A DNA stretch of 64,000 nucleotides from Pelagibacteraceae bacterium AG-325-J13 (GCA_003282835.1 QBYL01000001.1:62001-126000), one strand, 5' to 3'; numbered from the stretch's first letter, positions 9,180 through 18,799 are shown. Numbers and translations are program-made. Notes: generated by a model from the letters alone, not told the origin.

Positions 9180-9779
9180 GTGATTCATTTTAAAAAATAT
9201 TTTTATTTTTTAGCATTTTTTTTATTATTTTCTTGCTCATCTATTCCTAAGAATACACAAAACAGTTGTGCTATTTTTGAAGAAAGATATTTATGGTATA
9301 AATATTCTAAATCTTCATACGAAAAATGGGGCGCACCCGTTCATTTACAACTCGCATTTATAAAAAAAGAAAGTGATTTCAATTGGCTGGCAAAACCTCC
9401 TAGGAAAAAATTATTTAAAATTATACCTTTTAAAAGACCCTCAAGTTCTTTTGGCTACTCTCAAGCAGTGAAAGGCACATGGGAACAATATAAAAAGGAA
9501 ACCAATAATCCTCTAGCGACGCGTGCTCGTTTTAAAGACTCAGTTGATTTTATTGGTTGGTATATAAATAAAACATCTCAAATTTTAAAAATATCTAAAA
9601 AAGATGCCTATAGACAGTATCTTGCATATTACAAGGGATGGGGTGATTACAAAAATTTTTCAAAAGACAAAAAAGCTATTATTTACGCAAAATCAGTAAA
9701 AGATATGGCAAACAAATACAGAAAACAACTTATACTATGCAAAAAAAATTTAGATAAAAATAAATATATTATTTTTTAA
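9180..9779 (+). CDS. Transglycosylase (SLT-like) lipoprotein
   Basis: A 199-residue lipoprotein beginning with GTG. A hydrophobic stretch ends in LLFSC, so C19 is the likely lipidated residue. AFIKKESDFN places a candidate catalytic glutamate at E64, and SSFGYSQAVKGTWEQY is the downstream motif of lysozyme-like SLT domains. Family members cleave peptidoglycan glycan strands. With the AmgK/MurU-like pair nearby it fits cell-wall turnover, although there is no shared operon. The last 11 bases overlap the convergent RND pump gene. Confidence 0.75.
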   Translation: MIHFKKYFYFLAFFLLFSCSSIPKNTQNSCAIFEERYLWYKYSKSSYEKWGAPVHLQLAFIKKESDFNWLAKPPRKKLFKIIPFKRPSSSFGYSQAVKGTWEQYKKETNNPLATRARFKDSVDFIGWYINKTSQILKISKKDAYRQYLAYYKGWGDYKNFSKDKKAIIYAKSVKDMANKYRKQLILCKKNLDKNKYIIF

Positions 9780-12700
9780 GTTGTTTATTTAGTTCAATTT
9801 CTACTGAGTCAATTCTTTTAGTATTTTTTCCAATAATTGTATAGACAACCGGAATTACATAAAGTGTAAAAAATGTAGAAAACATCATTCCAGCGAATAT
9901 CGTTATTCCTACTGTAAGTCTACTCGCAGCCCCTGGACCAAAACTAATAATTAATGGCAACACTCCAATTATTGTTGAAATACTTGTCATTAAAATTGGT
10001 CTTAGTCTGATAGCGGCAGCTTCAAATACAGCTATTTCTAGTGTTTTGCCTTCTTTTCTCAATTGATTTGCAAATTCAACAATTAAAATTCCATTTTTAG
10101 CAGATAGTCCAATCAGTATTATCAGTGCTATTTGACTATAAACATTTAAAGATGATCCAACTACTAACAAACCTAATAATCCTCCGAGTATTGCCATTGG
10201 TACTGTGAACATAATTGTCAGTGGATGTTTCCAGCTTTCAAATTGAGCACACATAGCGAGGTAAGCAGTAATTAACGCTAAAGCAAAAATAATATAGAGC
10301 TCACTATTTGTTTTCTTGTATTCCTCACTTTCGCCTTTATAAGCAATTTTGGCTTGAGGAGTATTCTCTGCTACCACATTAGCTAAAAAATTCAAAGCTT
10401 GATCCAAAGAGTAATTTCCTACTAATCTGGCTGAAATTGTTACCGCTTTTTGTCTATTATATCTAGCTAAAAAGGGTGACTTACCTTCTTCATTGTAATC
10501 GACTAAATTTGAAACTGAAACTAGTTTATTATTATTTTTTGACCTTACATAAATTTTACTAATACTTTCTGGTTCTTGCCTGTCTTTTATATCTCCCTGA
10601 AGAATAATCGAATATTCTTTTCCATCTTTCGTAAAATTAGTAACTTTTTTAGATCCAAAAATAGTTTCTATTGTTCTTCCGATATCTTGAGTAGATACAC
10701 CTAGATCTGCAGCTTTTTTTTGGTCTATTTGAACATTTAGTTGTGGTTTATTTAAATCAAAGTCGTCTTGAATTGAAGTGAGGCCAGGATTTTTTCTAGC
10801 TTCTGTTTTAATAATTTCTTTCCATTTAATTAGTTGTTCATAAGTATTACCAAGGATAACAAATTGAACTGGGCTTTCTATACCACCAGTTCTAATGCCC
10901 TGAGGCATAACTGGAAAGGCAAGTACTCCAGGAACTTTTCCAATTTTACCAAAGGACTCTCGCATTATTTCAACACCATGACGGTTTCTTTTAGACCATG
11001 GCTCCAATAGAACGATTATAAAACCACTATTTACTTGCTTAGAAGATTTACCAAATCCGGGAACTCTCATAATAAGCTTTCTATATTCTCCTTTTCCAAC
11101 ATTTGGAATAAGTAATGTTTCAATCTCTTCAGCTTTTTCTTTCGTAAAATTAAATCCTGATCCTTGCGGAGCTTTAATTATAACAAAAAATGCTCCTCTA
11201 TCTTCTGGAGCAATTAATTCTTTAGGTGCAAAATTAAATAGAAATATAGTCATCGAAAATACCAAAACTAAAAAAGAAACAACTATCCTTTTCTTTTTGA
11301 TCCACCCTAAAAGAGAAATCTTATAAAGATATGTTAGATTTTTTAAAAGTTTCTCAAATTTAATTACAACTTTAGATTTTTGCATTTCTTTTTTCAAAAA
11401 CTTACTTCCTAACATAGGACTTAAGGATAGTGCTACAAAACTTGAAATCACTACAGCAGAAGCAAGTGTAACAGCAGTTTGCGTAAAAAGAACTCCGGTA
11501 ATTCCTTTCACAAATATTAATGGAATAAAAACAGCTACTAGAACAACTGTTGTTGCAACAATAGCAAAAGATACTTGTTTTGCCCCTTTGTATGCTGCAA
11601 CCAAAGGACTGTCACCTAATTCAATTCTTCGTACAATATTTTCCAGCATTACAATTGCATCATCAACAACTATCCCAATGGCTAATACTAGTGCCATCAA
11701 TGTAAAAAGGTTTATTGAAAAATTGAATAAATAAATCGATAAAAAAGTTGAAATTAAAGAAACAGGCAAAGCTACAAGCGGAACAATAAGCGCTCTAATG
11801 TTGCCTAAAAATAAATATATAATTATAGTAACTAAAATTAATGCAATGATTAAAGTTTTATACACCTCATTTATAGCAGCTCTAATGTAATTACTTCGAT
11901 CAAAAGAGACTTCTAATGTAGTTCCAGGAGGTAAACTCGGAACAATTTCTTTAATCTTTTTTTTTATTCCATTAGCAACTGATATAGTATTAGCGTCAGA
12001 TTGCTGGTAGATACCTATGCCTACAACCTGCTTTCCATTTCCCTTAAATAGTGTTCTGGTTGACTCAGCTCCAATTTCAACTCTTGAAACATCGTCTAGG
12101 GTTATTACCGAACCATCTTTTGCTCTTTTAAGAGGAAGTTTTTTATAATTTTCTAAATCTTTATATGCTTTATCAAGTTTTATTGTAAGATCTACATCTT
12201 TCGACTCAATTCTTCCAGTGGGAAATTCAACATTTTCTCTTTTTAAAACATCCTCTACCTCTTGGGTTGTTAAATCTCTAGCAGCTAAAGCAATTGGGTC
12301 TAACCATATTCTTAATGAGAGCTCTCTTTCACCACCTAAGCGTACTCTTCCAACTCCACTAACCGTTGAAAAAATATCAACCAAATATCTGTCCGCATAA
12401 TCAGTTAACTCTAAATCTGACATAGTATCTGAATTAAATGAAAGCCACATTGTTGTTCTCATCCCAGCGCTTTGCTTAAATATTTCAGGTTGTGCGGCAC
12501 CATCAGGTAAATTATCAACTACTCTGGCGACAGAACTTCTTACATCATTAGTTACGTCATCTAAATTTAAACTAGTCTCAAAAGTTAGTGTTATTCTTGA
12601 ACTTTCATCCTCACTAAATGAATCTATAGTTTCTAATCCAGGGGTGCCACCAACAAAATCCTCTATCTTTTGAGTAATTTGTGTGTCTACTATTTCCGCA

Positions 12701-12864
12701 GAGGCACCTCTATAATCGGTTTGAATTGTAACTACAGGGGGCTGTACATCTGGCAATTCATCTGTCGGTATTTCTTGGAAAGTTACCAAGCCAAAAATAA
12801 CTAAAACTAAACTCATTACTGATGCTACAACTGGTCTTTTTATCGATAAATCAGTTAAAAACAT
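9769..12864 (-). CDS. RND efflux transporter (AcrB/MexF-type inner-membrane pump)
   Basis: A 1031-residue resistance-nodulation-division transporter of normal length with two repeats of six membrane helices and large periplasmic loops. The proton-relay acids DD at about residues 400-401 (GIVVDDAIVMLEN) and the partner lysine near 923 (SAKNGILIVEFAN) are intact, so the pump should be functional. It ends an operon msrA-sulfurtransferase-adaptor-pump and starts one base after the adaptor stop. No TolC-like channel is encoded in this window, so an outer-membrane partner must come from elsewhere. Substrate is unknown. Confidence 0.92.
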   Translation of the reverse strand: MFLTDLSIKRPVVASVMSLVLVIFGLVTFQEIPTDELPDVQPPVVTIQTDYRGASAEIVDTQITQKIEDFVGGTPGLETIDSFSEDESSRITLTFETSLNLDDVTNDVRSSVARVVDNLPDGAAQPEIFKQSAGMRTTMWLSFNSDTMSDLELTDYADRYLVDIFSTVSGVGRVRLGGERELSLRIWLDPIALAARDLTTQEVEDVLKRENVEFPTGRIESKDVDLTIKLDKAYKDLENYKKLPLKRAKDGSVITLDDVSRVEIGAESTRTLFKGNGKQVVGIGIYQQSDANTISVANGIKKKIKEIVPSLPPGTTLEVSFDRSNYIRAAINEVYKTLIIALILVTIIIYLFLGNIRALIVPLVALPVSLISTFLSIYLFNFSINLFTLMALVLAIGIVVDDAIVMLENIVRRIELGDSPLVAAYKGAKQVSFAIVATTVVLVAVFIPLIFVKGITGVLFTQTAVTLASAVVISSFVALSLSPMLGSKFLKKEMQKSKVVIKFEKLLKNLTYLYKISLLGWIKKKRIVVSFLVLVFSMTIFLFNFAPKELIAPEDRGAFFVIIKAPQGSGFNFTKEKAEEIETLLIPNVGKGEYRKLIMRVPGFGKSSKQVNSGFIIVLLEPWSKRNRHGVEIMRESFGKIGKVPGVLAFPVMPQGIRTGGIESPVQFVILGNTYEQLIKWKEIIKTEARKNPGLTSIQDDFDLNKPQLNVQIDQKKAADLGVSTQDIGRTIETIFGSKKVTNFTKDGKEYSIILQGDIKDRQEPESISKIYVRSKNNNKLVSVSNLVDYNEEGKSPFLARYNRQKAVTISARLVGNYSLDQALNFLANVVAENTPQAKIAYKGESEEYKKTNSELYIIFALALITAYLAMCAQFESWKHPLTIMFTVPMAILGGLLGLLVVGSSLNVYSQIALIILIGLSAKNGILIVEFANQLRKEGKTLEIAVFEAAAIRLRPILMTSISTIIGVLPLIISFGPGAASRLTVGITIFAGMMFSTFFTLYVIPVVYTIIGKNTKRIDSVEIELNKQLKK

Positions 12865-12865
12865 T

Positions 12866-13735
12866 TTATTTTTGATTTATAATCTTAATTTTAGTTTTAT
12901 TTCTTACTTTAGAAACACCTTCACTTACAACTAAATCTCCTTCATTTATTCCAGAAATAATTGATACCTTACCAAAATTTCTTTTTCCTATTTTTATATT
13001 TTTTTTCAAAGCGATATCGTTATTAATCACATATACGAAAGCAGTATTACCTTGAATAGTGACCGCACTCTCTGGCACACCGATTTCTTTAGTTTCATTG
13101 TAAATAATTTTTACAGTCATAAGTTGACCTGGAATAATTTTAAATTTCGAATTATTTACAATTATTCGAGCCAATATTGATCTCGTAGACGGATCAATCC
13201 TTGAACTCACAGAGTCAATTACACCTGTAAATGGTTTGTCAAAAGCAGAATTTGTTACTTGAGCTCGTAGACCTGGTTTTATAACTCCAACATAGTTTTC
13301 TGGTACTTTAATGTCTACGATAATTTTTTTTAGATCATCAAGAGTAATGATTAAACTATTAGACCCAAGAACGCCTTGAGCAATTTCTCTTTTTCCTAGT
13401 TTCCCATTAAAATCTGCAATAATATTTTTCTCATCTTTTAAAGCTATAATGATTTCACCTTTGTTAACGAACCTATTCTCAATTTTTAAATTACCTACGA
13501 TTTCATCTTTTTTCACTCTGTAAGTCTTTGAATTTTGTGCGATTGCTGTTCCAAACGTTTCTATACTTTGATAAAAAAGTGATTTTTCAATTTTTGTTAC
13601 AATTATTCCTGGAGCTGGCCTAACGCTAAATTTTTTTTTAAAGTGCAAACCAATAAAATGCCTTGCAACAATAACAACAAATATTGCTAAAAAAAATATA
13701 ATTAAAAAAGTCTTAAATTTAGTTGATGCTTTCAT
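12866..13735 (-). CDS. RND pump periplasmic adaptor (membrane fusion protein)
   Basis: A 289-residue adaptor with an N-terminal membrane anchor (about residues 8-28), a lipoyl/barrel-sandwich part (GEIIIALKDEKN and related segments), a beta-barrel part and the membrane-proximal end (GVPESAVTIQGNTAFVYVI). It is some 80-100 residues shorter than typical MexA/AcrA proteins; the missing part is the alpha-helical hairpin that reaches the outer-membrane channel. The gene overlaps the sulfurtransferase gene by 4 bases and precedes the pump gene by 1 base. Confidence 0.85.
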   Translation of the reverse strand: MKASTKFKTFLIIFFLAIFVVIVARHFIGLHFKKKFSVRPAPGIIVTKIEKSLFYQSIETFGTAIAQNSKTYRVKKDEIVGNLKIENRFVNKGEIIIALKDEKNIIADFNGKLGKREIAQGVLGSNSLIITLDDLKKIIVDIKVPENYVGVIKPGLRAQVTNSAFDKPFTGVIDSVSSRIDPSTRSILARIIVNNSKFKIIPGQLMTVKIIYNETKEIGVPESAVTIQGNTAFVYVINNDIALKKNIKIGKRNFGKVSIISGINEGDLVVSEGVSKVRNKTKIKIINQK

Positions 13736-14550
13736 TTTAATTTGCCGTATTCAGCCCAAGAGCCGTCGTAAATTATAGGTTTCTTACCACTTATGATAGA
13801 ATTAGTTAACCCTAAAACACATGCTGTGATTCCAGAACCACATGTAAATGCTATTTTTTCGTGAGGATTGATATTTTTCTTTTCAAAAATAGATATTAGA
13901 TCAATTTTCTTTTTAAACGTGTGATCATCGATATTAATAATTTCAGAAAAAGGTAAATTTTTTGAACCTTCTATATTTCCACTTTTTAGGTCTTTTCTTA
14001 CTTCTGATTGCTTACCTAGAAATCGGTCATTACTACGTGCATCAACAAGTTCAAAAGATTTATTTTTAATATTTTCATTAATCTGATTTTTTTTTAGCAC
14101 TAAAGATTTATTTTCGTAAGCTACGTAGGAACTTAGCCCAAATTTTTTTTTTACTTTAGTAACAGCTCTTTTTTCTATTAACCATTTTTTTAATCCACCA
14201 TCTAAAACAGAAACAAGATTGGAATCATGACCGAAGTATAAAAAAGTAAACCAGACTCTACATGAACTAAAAACATCTGAGTCATCATAAACGATGATAT
14301 GATCCGAGTTTTTAACCCCAAGATCTGACATTATTTTCTCCCATATATCTTTGCTTGGTAACATATGTGGTAAATTAGATTTATGATCAGAATATTTGTC
14401 AATATCGAAAAAACTTGCATTCTCAATATGAAATAAATTAAATTCACTTAATGCGTCACGATTAGCATTAGGGAGGTGCCAACTACCGTCAAAAATTCTT
14501 ACATTACTTAAATTTTTTTCTAACCAGTCTGTACTAACTAAATTTTTCAT
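13732..14550 (-). CDS. sseA: Sulfurtransferase (3-mercaptopyruvate/thiosulfate type)
   Basis: A 272-residue tandem-rhodanese enzyme. The active loop CGSGITACV, with persulfide cysteine near C237, has the CG[S/T]G[V/I]T pattern of 3-mercaptopyruvate sulfurtransferases rather than thiosulfate rhodaneses. The N-terminal domain (DGSWHLP, HIENASFFDID) is the usual inactive repeat. It would transfer sulfur from mercaptopyruvate to thiol acceptors or cyanide. It sits between msrA and the adaptor gene with 1- and 4-base overlaps. Confidence 0.87.
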   Translation of the reverse strand: MKNLVSTDWLEKNLSNVRIFDGSWHLPNANRDALSEFNLFHIENASFFDIDKYSDHKSNLPHMLPSKDIWEKIMSDLGVKNSDHIIVYDDSDVFSSCRVWFTFLYFGHDSNLVSVLDGGLKKWLIEKRAVTKVKKKFGLSSYVAYENKSLVLKKNQINENIKNKSFELVDARSNDRFLGKQSEVRKDLKSGNIEGSKNLPFSEIINIDDHTFKKKIDLISIFEKKNINPHEKIAFTCGSGITACVLGLTNSIISGKKPIIYDGSWAEYGKLK

Positions 14551-14996
14551 TATCTATTTTTTTCTATATATTTCTGATGATATTCTTCTGCTTTACAGTA
14601 GTTTTTAATTTTCGAAATATTTGTTTGAATTTTCCCATTAAAATCTTTATTTTTCTCATTCAGTATTTCTTTTGCATCCATTTTTTGTTTTTCAGTTTCA
14701 TAAAATATTTCACTTCTATATTGTTTACCAACGTCAGGAAACTGCATATCTTTTTGTGTAGGATCATGCATTTTAAAAAATAAATCCAAGATTTTTTTAT
14801 AAGGAATTACTGTTTCATCAAAGGTTATTCTGACCACTTCGGCATGACCAGAATTACCAGAGCATACTTCCTCGTATGTAGTATTAGGATTATGCCCTCC
14901 AGCATAGCCAACTTCTGTTTCAATTATGCCTAGTTTATTCTTAAAGTTTTCCTCAGGCTTCCAGAAACAACCTAGAGCGAGTGTACATTTCTGCAT
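14550..14996 (-). CDS. msrA: Peptide methionine sulfoxide reductase A
   Basis: A 148-residue reductase that repairs methionine-S-sulfoxide in proteins. GCFW places the catalytic cysteine at C10, followed by EVGYAGG, SGHAEVV and FFKMHDPT, the core MsrA motifs. The C-terminal segment NYCKAEEYHQKY supplies a probable resolving cysteine. It is shorter than the E. coli enzyme, as in many minimal MsrA proteins. It is first in a four-gene minus-strand unit and diverges from the EamA transporter gene with 34 bases between starts. Confidence 0.93.
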   Translation of the reverse strand: MQKCTLALGCFWKPEENFKNKLGIIETEVGYAGGHNPNTTYEEVCSGNSGHAEVVRITFDETVIPYKKILDLFFKMHDPTQKDMQFPDVGKQYRSEIFYETEKQKMDAKEILNEKNKDFNGKIQTNISKIKNYCKAEEYHQKYIEKNR

Positions 14997-15030
14997 AAGT
15001 TATTTATTATAATTATGAGAGGATAATAAA

Positions 15031-15912
15031 TTGTTAACACAAAATCAAATAGGCGTATTGTACATGGTGGGAAGCGTAATTTGTTTCTCAGTAATGGATA
15101 TTTGCGTAAAATGGTTAGATTATTATCCAGTCGGACAAGTTTTATTTCTGAGATTTTTTATCGGCTTTATTCCGATTTTTTTTATAATACCAAAAGAGAA
15201 GCTCTTAAGTTTTTACAAAACTTCTCGGCCTGGTTTACATGCTTTTAGAGCTATTACAGGTGCGTTAGCAATAATAGCATTATTTGTTGGACTTCGAGAG
15301 TTACCTTTAGCGGATGTTGTCTCATTAACTTTTGGCGGACCAATCTTTGTTACTGTTGCTTCAATTTTCTTTTTATCAGAAAAGGTAGGAATAAAAAGAT
15401 GGTCAGCAGTTTTTTTAGGTTTCATTGGGATGCTATTGATTGTCCAACCAGTTTTTATTGATTTGAATTTTTATTATTTAACTCCAATAATTTTTTGTAT
15501 CTTTTTTGCGTGTGTAGCTATCAGCGTGAGATCTCTCTCAAAAACCGAAGCAAATTATACAATTGCATTTTACTTTACTTTTTTATGTACACTTCTTGGA
15601 CTTGGATCTATATTTTTCGTTGAATGGAAACTTCCATCACTATTAGATTTTTTGATTTTTATAATTATGGGATTATGTGGAAGTATTGCTAATTTATTAC
15701 TCACACAAAGCTACAGGTTAGCAGAGGCATCGCTAGTTACTCCTATAAAATATTTAAGTTTGGTATTTGCTATCATTTTTGGATTTGTGATTTGGAGTGA
15801 AATACCTAAAGTTCTCACTTTGGTTGGCGCTGCTTTAGTTATAATAAGTTCTTTAATAATATTTGTTAGAGAGACGAAGCTTAAAAAACAAATTATTGCT
15901 CCTAGATCATGA
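15031..15912 (+). CDS. EamA-family (DMT) permease
   Basis: A 293-residue membrane protein with about ten hydrophobic helices in two EamA repeats; the first repeat starts with GVLYMVGSVICFSVMDICVK and the second near residue 150. Drug/metabolite transporters export amino acids, nucleobases or other metabolites; the substrate cannot be read here. I accept the TTG start at 15031 because GAGAGGA lies at 15017-15023 with normal spacing; an ATG at 15064 would trim the first helix. It overlaps the next gene by 4 bases (ATGA). Confidence 0.85.
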   Translation: MLTQNQIGVLYMVGSVICFSVMDICVKWLDYYPVGQVLFLRFFIGFIPIFFIIPKEKLLSFYKTSRPGLHAFRAITGALAIIALFVGLRELPLADVVSLTFGGPIFVTVASIFFLSEKVGIKRWSAVFLGFIGMLLIVQPVFIDLNFYYLTPIIFCIFFACVAISVRSLSKTEANYTIAFYFTFLCTLLGLGSIFFVEWKLPSLLDFLIFIIMGLCGSIANLLLTQSYRLAEASLVTPIKYLSLVFAIIFGFVIWSEIPKVLTLVGAALVIISSLIIFVRETKLKKQIIAPRS

Positions 15913-16535
15913 GCGGAAAACCTATGTATTGGACTAAAGCTAAAAAAGTTTTATCTAAAAAAGATAAGGTGATGAAGAAACTTATTATCCATTATAAAGA
16001 CGGGTCACTAACTACAAGAAATGACATTTTTTTTTCACTTTGTAAAAGTATTGTTGGTCAGCAGATTAGTGTTGCAGCAGCTAATTCAGTGTTCAAAAAA
16101 TTTAAAATGAAATGTAAAAATAAGATTAATGCAAAAACAGTAAATAAGTTATCAGTTTTCAATTTAAAAAGATGTGGTTTGAGTCACCAAAAAGCTATTG
16201 GCATGAAAGATTTGGCAAAAAAAATTTTAAAAAAAGAATTTAATCCAAAAATAATTAAAAATATGAGCGATGAAGAAGCTATCGAATATTTATCACAGTT
16301 GAGGCAAATAGGAAGATGGTCAGCTGAAATGATTCTTTTATTTACTTTCAATAGGTCAAATATTTGGCCGTTACAAGATATTGGACTATTAAGAGCAATT
16401 TCAAAAAATTATAATAAGAAATATTTTCCTCCAAAGTTGTTTTTAAAAAAACTATATAAAAAGTTCTCTCCTTATTGTTCAGTTGCTACATGGTATTTAT
16501 GGAGGTCAATAGATAATGAGCCAATACAATATTAG
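15909..16535 (+). CDS. AlkA-like DNA-3-methyladenine glycosylase II
   Basis: A 208-residue helix-hairpin-helix GPD glycosylase. SIVGQQISVAAANSVF is the family entry helix, LRQIGRWSAEMILLF is the hairpin-helix, and PLQDIG carries the catalytic aspartate D157. It lacks the N-terminal AlkA_N domain of the E. coli protein, so it is a minimal version. It removes alkylated purines at the start of base excision repair. It overlaps the EamA gene by 4 bases and interlocks stop codons with the convergent DUF1330 gene at 16532-16535. Confidence 0.85.
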   Translation: MSGKPMYWTKAKKVLSKKDKVMKKLIIHYKDGSLTTRNDIFFSLCKSIVGQQISVAAANSVFKKFKMKCKNKINAKTVNKLSVFNLKRCGLSHQKAIGMKDLAKKILKKEFNPKIIKNMSDEEAIEYLSQLRQIGRWSAEMILLFTFNRSNIWPLQDIGLLRAISKNYNKKYFPPKLFLKKLYKKFSPYCSVATWYLWRSIDNEPIQY

Positions 16536-16819
16536 GCACCTTCTACAATATGGTGATGTCTAACAACAGTATTACCAAGTAATGCATGGGCTTTTTTATA
16601 TTCTTCAGAATAATAAAAAGTTTTAGCTTCTTGAAATGAAGAAAATTCAATTACTACTGTCCTTTCCCAATTTTCACCTTCAGTTGTAATTTTATTTCCC
16701 CCTCTGATCAAAAACTTACCTTTATACTTCTCAACTGCTGCTCTAGCTTCTGTAGCGTAATTTTTCAAAGAATTTTGATCTTTTATACTTTTATAAACAC
16801 AAACTATATAACCTTTCAT
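16532..16819 (-). CDS. DUF1330 protein
   Basis: A 95-residue protein of the DUF1330 family, a dimeric ferredoxin-like alpha+beta barrel fold. Supporting features are the N-terminal MKGYIVCVY strand, KGKFLIRGG in the middle and the final RTVVIEFSSFQEAKTFYYSE segment. Biochemical function is not established for the family. GGAGAG just upstream on the minus strand is a good ribosome site. It is divergent from the phosphoribosyltransferase gene (33 bases between starts). Confidence 0.8.
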   Translation of the reverse strand: MKGYIVCVYKSIKDQNSLKNYATEARAAVEKYKGKFLIRGGNKITTEGENWERTVVIEFSSFQEAKTFYYSEEYKKAHALLGNTVVRHHHIVEGA

Positions 16820-16852
16820 TTACTTCTCTCCTAAAATAAATTAGTTTTTTCT

Positions 16853-17377
16853 ATGGCTGATAAACTTATCATAAACTGGAAAGAATATAATCTAATTACA
16901 GAAAAATTAGCAATCCAAATACATAAAAGCGGATTTAAACCAGATATTTTAATTGGTATTATGAGAGGTGGTGCACCAATAATTGACGTGCTTAGTAGAA
17001 TTTTTAAACTTAAATGCGCATATTTAGCAGTCGAGTCTTACTCAGGAAAAGGCATTGAAGATCAACAAGGTCAATTAGTTTTTTCAAGAGAAATGAGCTC
17101 TACTGTTCAGGACATGAAGGGAAATCTTCTATTGTGTGATGACTTATCGGATACAGGTGTGACACTAAATAAAAGCATTGAATGGTTAAAAAATTATCCT
17201 CCTTTGAAAGGAAATATCAAAGGTATCAAAACAGCTGTGTTATGGAAAAAAAAGGACTCTACATTTGAACCTGATTTCTGCGCACAAAAACTAGATAGTA
17301 ACCCATGGATTGTTCAGCCTTTTGAGAGGTATGAAGAGATAAGAATTGAAGAATTGATTAATAAAAATAAAGTTTAA
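16853..17377 (+). CDS. Purine-type phosphoribosyltransferase
   Basis: A 174-residue type I phosphoribosyltransferase. The PRPP-binding loop LLCDDLSDTGVTL lies at about residues 94-106, and ILIGIMRGGAPIID is the N-terminal PPi loop. Size and layout resemble xanthine-guanine or hypoxanthine phosphoribosyltransferases, which salvage bases to nucleotides. A purine permease gene faces it across a hairpin, supporting a salvage role, though the exact base is not determined. Confidence 0.8.
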   Translation: MADKLIINWKEYNLITEKLAIQIHKSGFKPDILIGIMRGGAPIIDVLSRIFKLKCAYLAVESYSGKGIEDQQGQLVFSREMSSTVQDMKGNLLLCDDLSDTGVTLNKSIEWLKNYPPLKGNIKGIKTAVLWKKKDSTFEPDFCAQKLDSNPWIVQPFERYEEIRIEELINKNKV

Positions 17378-17406
17378 GGGCCAGTCTAGCAAAACTGACC
17401 CTTAAA
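17373..17406. terminator. Bidirectional hairpin between convergent salvage genes
   Basis: TTTAAGGG (17373-17380) pairs with CCCTTAAA (17399-17406), and CAGT pairs with ACTG inside, interrupted by one C/A mismatch around an 8-base loop. The A/T flanks read as U-runs in either direction. It lies exactly between the phosphoribosyltransferase stop and the permease stop, so it can terminate both. Confidence 0.75.
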
Positions 17407-17410
17407 ATGT

Positions 17411-18721
17411 CTAAGCTACGTAGAAACTCAGAACACTAAATGCTGCAATCACCCATATCGCAGAAGAAGTTTTTCCAAATTTACCCGTAAAAATTTGTAT
17501 TAATGCATATGCTATGAATGCCAAAGCTATACCATTACTAATACTATAAGTTAATGGCATTGTGATCATTGCTACAACTGCAGGTCCTGACTCAGCTATA
17601 TCGTCCCATTCAATATCAGTAATATTTCGCACGAACAATATTGCTACGTATAATAATGCAGCTCCGTCTATTTCTTTTGGCAGACTTGTTGCTAGCGGCG
17701 AAAAGAATAAACAAGCTAAGAATAAAACTCCAATAACTAAAGACGTCATACCCGTTCTTCCTCCAGCTTTAACTCCCGCACCTGACTCAACGTAACTTGT
17801 TACTGTTGTAGTTCCCATCATTGCACCAGCAACAGTACCAACGCTATCAGATAGCATTGCTTTATTAATATCTTGAACTTTCCCTTTTTTGTCTACTTTA
17901 CCAGCAACATTGGCGACTGAAGTTAAAGTTCCTGCAGTATCAAAAAAGTCGATAAATAATAAAGTAAAGACTATTGAAGCCATACCAGCCGATAATGCCG
18001 CTTTAAGATCAAATTCAAATAAGTATGTCATTGGAGGGATAGTTCCAACTACTCCATTAAATTTAGCATATCCAGCAACCCAAGCAATTATGCTGAAGAA
18101 TAAAATTCCAATGATTATATTCCCCCTCACTTTCATTTTTTCAAGCACAATCATAAAAACAAAAGTTGCACATCCAAGAAGTGTTAGCTTGTTTGACAAA
18201 TCCCCTAGCGTTACAAGTGTTACGGGATGATCGGCAACAACACCCATAATTTCTAAACCAATAATAGCTAAAAATAATCCTATTCCCGCACCTATACCTA
18301 GTTTTAAACTTCGTGGAATAGAATTTATTAACCAAGCTCTTAATGGAGTTAAAGAAATTGCTAAAAAGATTACACCAGCAACTAAAACAGCCCCCAATGC
18401 TGCTTGAGGTGTATAACCCATTCCTGCTACTACTCCGTATGCTACAAATGCATTTATTCCCATTCCAGGCGCTAAACCTATTGGCCATGTTTTTCCATAA
18501 AATGCCATTATAAAGCATGCTAAAGCTGTAGCTAATATTGTTGCTGTAAATACAGCCCCAAAATCAAAAAAACCTTTTTCCACTCCTGCGAATTCGCCGG
18601 AAAGTATAAAAGGATTCAAAAACATTATGTAAGCCATTGTTAGAAAGGTAGTTACACCTGCAATGACTTCTGTTCTAAAATTTGTTTTATGTTTTCTATA
18701 TTCAAAATATTTATTTAACAT
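17411..18721 (-). CDS. NCS2-family purine permease (AzgA/PbuG type)
   Basis: A 436-residue transporter with about 13 hydrophobic segments. The opening TEVIAGVTTFLTMAYIMFLNP and the helix breaks GMGINAFVAYG and SGAGVKAGGRTGMTS are typical of the AzgA-like hypoxanthine/guanine branch of the nucleobase-ascorbate superfamily. It would use proton uptake to import purines, feeding the phosphoribosyltransferase encoded opposite. The start has a very strong AGGAGG ribosome site 5 bases upstream. A 10-base palindrome lies in its leader. Confidence 0.88.
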   Translation of the reverse strand: MLNKYFEYRKHKTNFRTEVIAGVTTFLTMAYIMFLNPFILSGEFAGVEKGFFDFGAVFTATILATALACFIMAFYGKTWPIGLAPGMGINAFVAYGVVAGMGYTPQAALGAVLVAGVIFLAISLTPLRAWLINSIPRSLKLGIGAGIGLFLAIIGLEIMGVVADHPVTLVTLGDLSNKLTLLGCATFVFMIVLEKMKVRGNIIIGILFFSIIAWVAGYAKFNGVVGTIPPMTYLFEFDLKAALSAGMASIVFTLLFIDFFDTAGTLTSVANVAGKVDKKGKVQDINKAMLSDSVGTVAGAMMGTTTVTSYVESGAGVKAGGRTGMTSLVIGVLFLACLFFSPLATSLPKEIDGAALLYVAILFVRNITDIEWDDIAESGPAVVAMITMPLTYSISNGIALAFIAYALIQIFTGKFGKTSSAIWVIAAFSVLSFYVA

Positions 18722-18799
18722 TGAAACCTCCTGATAACCTTGAATACTCCGATTCGTTAAAAAAATCCTTTTAAATGTGGGGTTTTAACTCATTTTACA

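Noticed and set aside
17562-18230. Plus-strand frames opposite the NCS2 permease
   Set aside because: They run through a conserved transporter and show no family features.
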